Shown piece by piece: positions 1 through 13,829 of a stretch of 64,000 nucleotides of DNA (position 1 is its first letter; the number at the start of each line of letters is the position of its first letter). Made by a program: the position numbers and the translations under genes. Below the pieces are notes generated by a model. That model had not been told where the DNA came from. It did no database searches and saw only the letters and a program-made list of their open reading frames with translations. Source of the DNA: Zygophlyctis sp. KS116. Its lineage: Eukaryota; Chytridiomycota. The DNA is taken from the NCBI GenBank assembly GCA_054661495.1, contig BAAFSQ010000013.1, positions 20,506-84,505 on the forward strand, written 5' to 3'.

Positions 1-174
1 TTCCTTGAAATATTTCGACAAACACCCACGATCACTTCCACTTCGTCTGTTCTTTGTCCCCTTAATAAAAATCAAACGGAATTCCTACAGAATCAACTTC
101 TTAGCTTGAAGATTTAAATATTGATTTTAAATAGACTTGTTATTTCTAGACTAAGTAATCTAAATTTAGCCACA

Positions 175-181
175 TGCCGCA
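175..181. promoter_or_regulatory. TGCCGCA motif upstream of LEA-2 copy 1
   Basis: TGCCGCA at 175-181 with a nearby CGGCA forming an inverted pair (TGCCG...CGGCA), 42 bp before the ATG at 223. One of eight intergenic copies in this window. Confidence 0.4.
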
Positions 182-222
182 CTTTCGTCCGGCACCTGTT
201 CCACTTAAAGAATTTAAAACAA

Positions 223-1517
223 ATGAATAGAAGAAATGTCGATTCTGAATTCTTTGATGATGATTCATCTACTAATTTTATATCTGGCTACTATGAGAGC
301 TCAACAGGTAAAGATGCCAGCTCCGAATACTTTCAATCCAATGGCAAAAACAGGAGCAATCGGCAAACCAATGCAACACTGGGTAATCTATTAGAAAACT
401 ATGAAGATGAACCAAGCAGACCTGAATCATTCTTTAATGAGTCTGACATTTATCCAGGCTCATTACCCAATTATGATGATGCCACTGAAGGAGTAGAAAA
501 GCAAGTAGCTAATTTAAAATATGTTGAATCTCCCAAACCATTATATGATCCTTTTCAATCTAAAGGTATGGTTCAAGCACCATCTACTGCAGTAATGATG
601 ACACCGGTACTTTTAGAGCAGCGGAATCATCATACCCGAAATCCTAGTAATAAGCAAAATACAAATACTCCTCGAAATGAACCAGTATCTAAAAATGTAG
701 ATCATCGAATCAAAGAACTTAAGATGGAAATCAATAATTTGGATCATGAAATAGCAAAGGACGAAAAAAAAACCGGTAAATCAAGGGGTGGATTTTGCTA
801 TTGCTGTCCGACTACTCGAAGGGGGAAATTCGCCCTTTTTACACTCATCACAATTATAGTGGGCATTCTTGCTGTGGCAGTTTACTTCTTATGGCCAAAA
901 GTACCAGAATTTAAAGTTAAGAGTCTACAAAGTTACAAGGACGGCCCAAAACCCAATATTGATTTGTTAAATTTTCGAATTTTATTCGCTCTGAATCTAA
1001 CTGTTGATGTAACAAACGAAAATCGTTATGCAATTCTCACTGATTCTATAGTAATGACGGTAAATTATTATAACTTAAAAATTAGGCATATATATCTCCA
1101 AATATGAGTGCGATAAGAACCACAAAATTCCCTGGAAACCTTTTAACAGGGAAAGTTGATGATCATCGAGTAGGAAAAGCAAGTTTATTTTCCAGTAAAT
1201 TCCTACCTGGTACTAAAAAAACACTATATTTGAACTTTACTATAGACTTTATTCCAGATGCTGAACTTGGTATTTCACAAGACCCTGCGATTGGTGAACT
1301 ATTAAGAATCTGTGTAAAGGAAGGTCGAGACAAAAAACTTCAAATGAAAATTGTATATGAAGTTGAAATTAAAATTGGATTTTTATCAAAACTTGGAATT
1401 TTCCCAAAAATAACAGATGAAGTCAATATTGGTTGCCCATTAGGTGAAGCAACTTCGGAAGATCTATCTCGAGAATTCTCAAAGATCTCTCAGGGAAATT
1501 CGAATAGTGAATTATAA
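223..1517 (+). CDS. LEA-2 domain single-pass membrane protein, copy 1
   Basis: The acidic, Ser/Asn-rich N-terminal half (about 180 residues) is followed by a Cys-rich basic patch (CYCCPTTRRGK), one transmembrane helix (about residues 205-227) and an extracytoplasmic or lumenal domain. That domain has the late-embryogenesis-abundant type 2 pattern, including a hydrophobic beta stretch and a TNENRY motif. One intron at 1060-1085 (26 nt) joins T to AYISPN; retaining it would end the protein early. The start is the ATG at 223 because the frame upstream lacks an ATG. The next gene (1555) is a paralogue with its intron at the same place, so the two arose by tandem duplication. Fungal LEA-2 proteins of this shape sit in the vacuolar or plasma membrane; the role here is not known. 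Confidence 0.7.
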
Positions 1518-1554
1518 ACTTAATAAGAATTTGTAAATTGAAAATTTTTTTGCA

Positions 1555-2422
1555 ATGCGAGCCATTCCCAGTGGACAAGTCCCCCATGCAACTCTTCCGG
1601 ATGCAACTCCTGATTCAAATGCATTAGATTCCAGAGGCTCAGTTCAAGTATTTCCTTCAAGTACAAAAGAGGCAAAAGACCGAAATGATTCTAAAAAGTG
1701 CAGATGTTGTCCTCAATCTAGATCCGGTCGGATCATTTTGATATCTACCATTGTAGCATTGATTGTCCTGATTGTTTGCCTTTGTTATTTTTATGTTCCA
1801 AGAATACCTCAATTCAAAGTCTTATATGTGCAAGTAAGACCAGTAAATGGAGATATTCCATTAAATATTACTCAGAATTCTGCAAATCCTCTAGATATAT
1901 CTTTAAAGTTACCGATTTTCATGGGTATCTCTGTGATAAACCCAAATAGCTATGATCTAACAGTAGATACTTTTGATTTAACTGTATTTAATTTAAATGT
2001 AATATTAGGCATATATACAACCGAATTTTACAGAATTAAGTGGAAGTGGATTACCAGGATCATTAATAGTGTCTGCAAATAATAATCCTGCAAAGAAGGT
2101 TGGATATAGTAGTTATGGATCAAGAATTTTTAATGGAAATAACTTTAATACTACATTTGAAATACAAGTTATATTAGATTATACCCCCGATGCATCACTA
2201 GGATTACTTAATGATCCTGCATTTGGAGAATTACTTCAAGTTTGTGGGATAAAGGGAACAGCTTCAGTTAGTCGGACAATGTTGATAAAGTATGATGTAG
2301 GTATTTCTATATCATTTCTATCAAATCTTGGAATTAAACCAATCTTACCAAATAATGTAGGAATAAAATGTCCATTGACACCGACAAAGATTCAGGAATT
2401 GACTAATAAATTGGGAATTTAA
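1555..2422 (+). CDS. LEA-2 domain single-pass membrane protein, copy 2
   Basis: Tandem paralogue of the preceding gene, 38 bp downstream and about 280 residues long. It keeps the Cys-rich basic patch (KCRCCPQSRSGR), the transmembrane helix and the LEA-2 domain, but its N-terminal cytosolic tail is only about 55 residues against about 190 in copy 1. The single 25-nt intron (1984-2008) is in the same position and phase, joining T to AYIQPN. Both copies end with the same motif order: a D-P-A-[FI]-GELL segment, then a FLS.LGI.P segment, then a conserved GCPL/KCPL. The position of the intron and the shared Cys patch are seen in the sequence. A scaffolding or lipid-binding role is only inferred. 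Confidence 0.7.
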
Positions 2423-2513
2423 AAAACTTTAGTTTTAATGCATGTGTTAACTTATAGATTAGCGACTTAGAGATCAATATCCCGGTTCAATTTATTTTGA
2501 AATTTTATCCAAA

Positions 2514-3535
2514 ATGAAGGTGCGATGGTACAATGCAAACAAGATCTTTAGATCAAACGGAGATGAGTATGTCCGATTTCAGAACAAAAGATCAACAGGA
2601 TTTAAAGGCTTGAATGATTCATCATCGAGGATTATTGGGCTTTTGGTATTTGAAATTATAGCTTATTGAAGGGAATGATTGGTTTGGGAACATTTGCATA
2701 TATTCAACTCAATCAGGACACAGTTCCGATCACTGGAAGGAAGAGATTTATGACAGTAGATAAGAAAACAGAAACATATTTTGGACAAATGGTATTTGAA
2801 TAAGGAATTGACAATAGAGCTCTAACATGGTTCTTCATGAATATGGTCATCAGATATTACCTGCGAATCATCCAAAGTCTCGTTATGTTCAAAAGATTGC
2901 ATATAAACTCTTGAGGGCAAATAATCTTATGGATGAAACTGATTGGAAGATCTTTGTCGTGGAAGATAATTCTATAGTCAATGCATTTGTAACTCCTGAT
3001 GGTGTAATTGTGGTTTTTAGTGGGATAATGAAGGTTGCTGAAAATGAAGATGGATTGGCAACTGTTTTAAGTCATGAAATAGCGCACAAGTTTGCCAGAC
3101 ATCATGCAGAACGATTGTCACAGCAGAAGCTAACTGGATTTTTAAGGTTTTTACTATCTGCTTTCTTTGATATTCCTGCTGTTCCAAGTGCAGTTGGGAT
3201 AGAGCTGCTTTTACATAAGCCAAATTCTAGAAAACATGAATCAGAGGCTGATAGAATCGGTCTCGAATTTATGATTAATGCATGCTATAATCCAGAAGAA
3301 GCAGTTCCTCTTTGGCGTCGAATGTCTAAACTTTCTGGTGACGGGGCAGTGCCAGAAATTTTAAGTACTCATCCATCAAGTGGTAAATGATCTAGTTTAA
3401 TCAATAGAAACTCGAATATCAAGTTTTAAAGAGTGGATGCCAGAAGCTATTAATAAGTATGAGGCTAGAGGATGTTTGAAAGTAAGTATTTTCAGAGCTA
3501 AACTTTGCAGAGTTCCTCATTTTTCGGACAAATGA
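2514..3535 (+). CDS. OMA1: M48 metallopeptidase, OMA1-like mitochondrial protease
   Basis: A zinc metalloprotease of the mitochondrial inner membrane that in other eukaryotes cuts OPA1/Mgm1 under stress. The catalytic HEIAH helix lies in an LSHEIAHKFARHHAE context and the third zinc ligand in an ESEADRIGLEF motif. A hydrophobic segment before VPITGRKRF matches the membrane anchor of the family. Three introns were resolved: 2646-2671, 2792-2817 and 3383-3407 (25-26 nt each); after the last the protein continues with FKEWMPEAINKYEARG. About 310 residues, short for the family because the N-terminal extension is small. Its stop lies 33 bp from the stop of the convergent EFHC gene. A substrate candidate, the OPA1/Mgm1-type dynamin, is in this window at 42.3 kb. 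Confidence 0.85.
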
Positions 3536-3568
3536 ATCGCTTTAAATCTTTTTAAAAATCTTTTTTAT

Positions 3569-5326
3569 TCAGGATGATGACGAAGCATTGTTTAAAGCCG
3601 CCTGTTTTTTGAAAATTTCAGGATGTTGATTCATGTAGTTTATGGCGTACTCGTCTGCTCCATGAAGAACAAAAGTATGATTATAAAATGTTACTTCAGC
3701 CCCTTAATATTATTATTATTTAATTCTTACCCAAGTAAAAATCTTGAGGTTCAAAGTATGAAACACCATCGGGCTTTTTAATTCTGCTTTTAGCCAAGAA
3801 TTTGCCTGATAAAATTCCACTATTTCTAGATTTTGGTTCAAAAACTGATATATCATCATCCGCCAAGAATAAGGAGATAACAAAACGACGATCACGGTCA
3901 ACTTGCTTTGTCGTTTTTAAATGAGCAGCAAAACGAAGGTGAACACCATCGAACAAAACCATTTTTTTAAAGTCCTTTTTAGGAACATGATCATCGCCAA
4001 TCAAAGGAACATGAGGTTTTTCGGGCTGTAGTTGCTGAGGAACGGGAACATCATAGTCTTCAATTCTAACAGGATTGAAGTTTTCCAATCCATAGTTTTC
4101 ACGATAGAAATTCTTGGTAAATTCATCACAGTCACAAATCACAAATGGTCGGCCATACAAGTGCAGAATAGATCCAATAGTTAGATCTCGCTCACTAAAA
4201 AAGTCTTGTGGATTTGTTCCTGGATTTTTGCCATTTACCCGAGACACTTGGGGACGTTTCGGTAAGCGGCATCTTCTTAAGAACAATGAATTACTTTGAC
4301 GACCAGAATTTGCTGGAATTGATTCCTGAATTTCAATTGTATCATCTGAAAGGAAATAGTGCAAAACCATATGTCTAACATCTCCAAAAACAGAATTTGT
4401 ATCATCCCAAACGCAATAAAATCGCAGTACTCTTCTATCATTTTCCAAGAATTTTTTCAATGAAGAGTTTGGTACATATGGTCGGGTAGCTTTCATCCTG
4501 GAAAGCAATTCTTTACGGCAAAGTTCATAAGGATCATCAGGAAACTCGGAATTATTTGGGACTTGAATATTTAACGTTTCTAAAAATTCCTTTGAAATCA
4601 ATAAAGATCATTTCTTACCCGAGTAAACTGATCACAACCAATAATTTTGAATGTCCTTGCATAGAAAGTGACTTCTTTTTCCACATTAAAGTCAGATACA
4701 ACATAATGCTGCCCATTAGCAAGTTCAGATTTAGGAATTCTATGTCTTCTTATAAGTGTTCCTAGAATTAAGTAAACGTATAAAGTTACCTTGAGGGATC
4801 CCACTGTTTTCAGTTTTTGGCTCACTCACATGAACTGTGTCATCTTCCAGATAAAAATATATATTGACCCTGTAACCATGAATTGAAACGATTCATACTT
4901 TCTTATTCTGTACTTTTCCTCTCTCTTTTCATGAACTGCTTCTTGAAAGTATCCATAAAATCTAAGAACCTAAATATGCTTTAGTGAATTCTCAGCTACC
5001 TTGCGATCGAAAGCAACCCATGCCGGAGCAGTCTCTGTAGATCCACTACTGTGCGGATAAATTTCCACTGATGTATGGACACGAGCTTCCGCTTGACCGG
5101 GCAATGGAATGCCTCCTGATTGTTATAATCAAATAAATATTACCTATCCCAGGGGAAATAGATTGGAATATAGGTACTCCATTTCTGTAATCAAATGCAT
5201 GAGACTTTCGTTCATTCGGACGATTCTTGTATTATAAAATCGGACACTCACTTTATCTAAATCAAATCTATGTCCAGGAAGAAAAGGAAGTTGATTTTGA
5301 ATTTTTATCAAATTAGGATCAATCAT
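3569..5326 (-). CDS. EFHC1: EFHC1/2-like (Rib72) axonemal protein with three DM10 domains
   Basis: Axonemal doublet-microtubule inner protein of the EFHC/Rib72 family. Three DM10 modules are visible, with the hallmarks [10 protein letters not shown]...[18 protein letters not shown]...LSDDTIEI and LRFAAHL...LADDDISV, each followed by [NS]SG and, in the first two, by a [DC]CD[EQ]FT segment. The N-terminal LPFLPG signature is in exon 1. At least seven exons are joined by 26-30 nt introns; one splice rebuilds [14 protein letters not shown]. The last exon, after the YLG junction, encodes [18 protein letters not shown] and ends at 3569, so the C-terminal EF-hand region of animal EFHC1 is absent. 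About 530 residues. Presence of this gene indicates a motile flagellum. TATAAA directly abuts the ATG. Confidence 0.88.
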
Positions 5327-5398
5327 TTTATAAAACTTGAAGTGACATCATCATATTGAAAAGGCCCGCATCGGCAGTTTATAAGACTGGAGGTGACA

Positions 5399-7184
5399 TC
5401 ACTTTCCATTCCCATCAGTTGCTTGTACAGACAATTGATGGTGATAAAAAGATGAAGTTTCTGTCTTTAGAAATTCTCGAAGACACATGGTAGCATAGGC
5501 AGAAGTTGGCAAAGTGAATTTAAGAACAACTGCAAGGGATTTACCTTCTAAATCGGGCAAAGTATTTTCCTTTGAATTAGAGAGATCAATATCAGCATTA
5601 GGATCTTCATAAGAGACCAAACTCCATTCGAAATCTTTTGGTTTTACAAGGACTTTGCGGTACGAACCAGGCAAACTGAAATCTTTTTGCTTTCGACGCA
5701 TATCATTTGGATCAAATCCATGTGAGCACATAAATGTTTTGTATGCATCCATCATTTTATTCTCAGGGTATTTCACATCATAACCAGGTAAAGGAAGAAC
5801 TAGATCATCAATTGAATAACGTGATAAATCGGATTCATTCAAAATAACAGAGATATGTCCATTTTTTGTTTTTTCTTCTTCCGAGAGATCATCCACATTC
5901 TGATAGCGAGAAGTGTCAACTAAATCACCTACTTGTAGCTGATTGCCATATAATCGAATACGTTCAGTAGCCATTTCATTAAAAACATAACTTTGATATG
6001 AATGAACATATAAAAGTCTAAGATTTCTAGGAATACTTTTAATAGCCCCTAACAAGTCTGAAGTTTTATTCTTTGCAAAAAATCCAAGAATAGAACGTTC
6101 CGCAACACATCTTCTTGGAAACAATCCGAGGGCTTTTTTTGCATCCTTTGAATCAATCCAAATCTTTCGTGCTTCAGATACTTTATCATTATCTAAGATT
6201 AGCCGTAATCTATATACCTTCTGGCTTTGGTTGTAAAATTAAATTAATAGCATCCTCCCAATTATCCTTTAATAGACTTATTCCAGCTGAAAATGTTGGA
6301 ATTGAATGTGTACCAAATCTCTGCATTCCAAAATAATTTAAAAACCCATTATTACGCAAGTTTTCTAAAGAAGCATTAATCATTTCTGGATCTGCTGGCT
6401 GAACATTTCTAATTGCAATTGAAAATCTATTTCCATGTAAATCTCCCAATTCTATCCTTGATGATCTATACTTAAAGTCTCCTACTTGAATTCCAATTAA
6501 TTTAGAATTCAAATCTGCCAAAGACTCTGCCAAAACCTTGTGTGCTGTAACTAACTGAGTTGTAATTGCCCTCTTATCTTTAGTTCCAGCAAATGTAAAA
6601 GTCTTTGATGGTCTTCTCAAGTAATTCGAGATGACATCCAAAGCCTCCATTGTATCTTTATTCTCCTTTACCATTGTAAATTGCAAAAACTCTCCTCCCT
6701 TTTCTTTCCAATTAACTCGATCATTTTTCCCTTTTTGAAGATCATTTTTCCCTTTTTCAAAAGTTATAGTATTATCTTGATTTGTAGATGTGTTTAAATG
6801 ACTAAAAAACATTTTTGTAATATTATGAATATTAGTCCTTTGAGTTTTATCCATGATCGGATTTGACGATACAGATGCATCTGAAGTATTATCAATTAAA
6901 TCTTTAATTAATTGCATTGATTGATTTGGAACTATTTCCAAGATTTGACTTAATGCATCGTCCTTTGAAAGATTAGTAGAGTCTACTTTAACATCAGGAA
7001 TGTAATCTTTGCAATGCAAATTCGAGACAATATCTTGCTGATCAACTTCATTCACCTTGAAGTCATTAAAGTGATGCTTCAAAATCCCAGAAATCCCTTG
7101 CATATTATTCAAGAATATCTTGATCCCATAATCCCGATCACTAGGCCCAGCGGTCATTTTCATTTTCTTTAGTGTTGGATGCAT
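5399..7184 (-). CDS. PUS7: tRNA/mRNA pseudouridine synthase Pus7 (TruD family)
   Basis: TruD-class pseudouridine synthase acting on U13/U35 of tRNAs, U2 snRNA and mRNAs. The catalytic motif FAGTKDKRA is present, with its aspartate nucleophile, as are RIGDL-like (RIELGDLHGNRFSI) and NYFGMQRFGT family motifs and the SYQSYVFNEM helix. One 25-nt intron near 6215 joins KPE to DNDKVSEARKIW. The N-terminal GISGILKHHFNDFKVNE element matches the start of eukaryotic Pus7. The start chosen is the ATG at 7184 (MHPTLKKMK); ATGs at 7163 and 7157 are alternatives. About 585 residues, close to the family size. It is divergent from deoxyhypusine synthase, with 50 bp between start codons. Confidence 0.92.
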
Positions 7185-7234
7185 CACAAGAGAAACACAA
7201 GAGCAAATTCTAACAAGTAGGTTCGACCAAGGAA

Positions 7235-8306
<1,072 letters not shown>

Positions 8307-8356
8307 TTAAATCATGAGTTAAGATGTTTATGGGCGAGGGGGGCGAGGGCGGACGT

Positions 8357-11715
<3,359 letters not shown>

Positions 11716-11891
11716 GTCCTCTGCAGTGGCTACTTTAGTATTCAGTGCCCGAAGTCAGCTTGAAAATTCAACTGAAGTTAAAATGAAAAGATTTTTAAAA
11801 AGTGATATTCTAATCAATACACAGTGAGAGTTTTTAGGGTGCCGACAGTTCCAATTCTTTGCATACCAATACGTCAAGTACCCTAGGCTGA

Positions 11892-13286
11892 TTAAGCGCC
11901 TTTAGTGGCCGTGCCTGAAGAAGCATTGGTTTGATTTTGGACAGCGCCCTCAGGTCTGTAGATTTTGTTACCATTTTTATCATAGTTGAAATAACGTCCG
12001 GTCCCTGGCTCTTTAACCCACTCCTGGTCCCCTTCGACCAAGTCGGGTTTATAGCGAGCCACATCATTAGCGTCAAAATAATATAATAACCCTGTTGAAT
12101 ATTCCTTGTAGTACACTTTTCCCCCTTCTTTCAATTCAATCTTCATTTGACGCACGTCATTTTCATCGTAATATACTAAAGAGTCTAATATATCATCGTG
12201 ATAGTAATTGACCCCATTTTCCACAAGATCAGGTTTCCATTGAATTTCGCCTTGATCATCTTGGTACCAGTATTTTCCAGACTCTTTATCCAAGATGTAT
12301 CCAATCCCGTTCTCTACAATATCCGGCTTAAATTTGACATTTCCAGCCTGGTCAACAGAGTACAGTTTTCCAGATTCTTTATCCATGAAATAATCTGTAC
12401 CGTTAATTACTTCATAAGGCTTCAATATAGTGTTGCCATTAGCATCAATACGGTAATATTCTCCGCTTTCTGGTTCCAAGATCCAACTAGAGTTGGAAAC
12501 TTCAGTTTTACTTCCCAAAGAACCGTCAATATTTGAGATTGAAGAATTTTGCGAAGAATTTTGCGTAGCTGGCTTACAACTATCAGTGTTATCTTCTGCA
12601 TAGTATTTGGGTTTTTCAGTTTGTATATCCAAGCAGTAATATTTCATAGATGTTTTGTTCAAATAATATGAAATTTGAGTATTTGGATCTAAAATCAATT
12701 CAGGTTTGCCGTTGAATTGGAAGTCACTTGTGTCTGAGTAAACTAATTGCTCCGCCAATACGCCTGCTGCTCCAAAGTTGGGCAGTCCTGAAATAGGATC
12801 AATGGTAACATTTTTTTCGTTTCCATCTTCATCTTTAATAACTGTATACATGGTCTCCGCAATCAAAAATACTCCACTAACTGAAACTTCAACAAGGACT
12901 GCTGTTCTAAATGTTTCAGGAAATGTTTTAACGTATGTTGCCCAATTTAAAGCCTCTTCAGGTCCTTTTAACAATGTCTTGAGCTTTGAAACCACTTTCA
13001 ATACTGGTTTAGCTTTAGAAATTTTCGATAGGAAGCTTGAAGATGGAACAACCTCCTTAAATGATTTATAAGACTTTTTAACTATTGCTGGACGAAAAAT
13101 CTTGAAAGATTTTGTTACCGAGCTCTTCAATACCTCCAATGTTAGACGTTTGACTCCATTTGTGACTCCAGGTTTAACAATCTGCGTTACTACTCCCCTC
13201 CGCTTAAGGGCAGTTTGGGGATTTGGAATTCGAACGAGATTGGCTGTTACTAATGATACAAGTAATGCTATTATGAAAGATTTCAT
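11892..13286 (-). CDS. Secreted protein with about five 37-residue Tyr/Asp repeats
   Basis: Not a family I can name. Intronless, 464 residues. Signal peptide MKSFIIALLVSLVTAN is followed by a dibasic KRRG site (possible Kex2 cut), a basic Lys/Ser/Val-rich region and a second hydrophobic stretch (about residues 115-135). The C-terminal half holds five to six imperfect repeats of about 37 residues with the pattern (Y)-x-[ML]DKESGK-x-Y-x-x-D-x-x-G-x-x-x-x-KPD-[IL]-VENG, rich in Tyr, Asp and N-glycosylation sites. The repeat resembles OCRE-like aromatic repeats and the last 30 residues of the secreted protein ending at 38107. TGCGGCA lies at 13311, 25 bp upstream of the ATG. Likely surface or secreted; function unknown. 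Confidence 0.75.
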   Translation of the reverse strand: MKSFIIALLVSLVTANLVRIPNPQTALKRRGVVTQIVKPGVTNGVKRLTLEVLKSSVTKSFKIFRPAIVKKSYKSFKEVVPSSSFLSKISKAKPVLKVVSKLKTLLKGPEEALNWATYVKTFPETFRTAVLVEVSVSGVFLIAETMYTVIKDEDGNEKNVTIDPISGLPNFGAAGVLAEQLVYSDTSDFQFNGKPELILDPNTQISYYLNKTSMKYYCLDIQTEKPKYYAEDNTDSCKPATQNSSQNSSISNIDGSLGSKTEVSNSSWILEPESGEYYRIDANGNTILKPYEVINGTDYFMDKESGKLYSVDQAGNVKFKPDIVENGIGYILDKESGKYWYQDDQGEIQWKPDLVENGVNYYHDDILDSLVYYDENDVRQMKIELKEGGKVYYKEYSTGLLYYFDANDVARYKPDLVEGDQEWVKEPGTGRYFNYDKNGNKIYRPEGAVQNQTNASSGTATKGA

Positions 13287-13346
13287 TTGATTCAAAATAA
13301 TGAAAGATTTTGCGGCACTCAACGGCAGTTTAGGCGGCATTCTCAA

Positions 13347-13829
13347 CTAGCCGTGAATGATGGTACATCTGCTCTGAGATGAATTTCTAATTTTCAGAAA
13401 ATGTCTTATTATGTATGGCGTTAGTTTAATGATATGGCGATACCATACTGATGTAGAATAAACGGAAGTACGTTAAACGGTTGTCAAAAAAAACAATCAG
13501 TCTCTTTGCAATTTATTCAAGCAGTTTGGATCTTAGCCAGATCTTAATGGATGATTTTAGTGTTAACAAAGTCATCTGTTTAAACCCATGTTTTCCGGCA
13601 ATGTTTATTACTGGTTTCACCTTCTATAATATTGAAGTTGAAAAATCTATATCCAGTTGATACTTGAGATATAGTAGATGCTACTAATGATGCAAGTAAT
13701 GCCAAAAAATATTGATTTCATCTTGTTTGAAACGATATTGGTCAATTGTTAATACTGACTGTATCGATTAAGAAATTTAAAAATATCGATTTATTTCCTT
13801 CTACTGTTGGAATAACTATTTCTAAAAGT
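13347..13829. other. Intergenic spacer with one gene relic
   Basis: 483 bp between the start of the secreted repeat gene and the 3' end of ELP1. Apart from the relic at 13640-13721 I see no coding frame, no tRNA signature and no paired C/D boxes. Confidence 0.5.
13640..13721 (-). pseudogene. Relic of a signal-peptide-coding 5' end related to the gene at 11892-13286
   Basis: Reading the minus strand from 13721, ATGAAATC is followed by a stretch sharing GCATTACTTG and ATCATTAGTA with the first 45 nt of the neighbouring secreted gene (from 13286). The frame runs about 25 codons with a hydrophobic N-terminus and then stops. There is no downstream coding sequence. I read it as the broken remainder of a tandem duplicate. 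Confidence 0.5.

Noticed and set aside
3569-5326. CSL/RBP-J-type transcription factor
   Set aside because: First impression from the beta-rich sequence; the three DM10 modules and the LPFLPG start identify EFHC instead.
7205-7225. GGTTCGACC, tRNA T-loop-like sequence
   Set aside because: The flanking bases do not form a T stem and no acceptor stem, D arm or anticodon arm can be drawn. No tRNA found in the window.
11834-12076. Minus-strand frame MTLMMWLAINPTW...
   Set aside because: A shadow of the secreted repeat gene in another frame, with no signal or homology.
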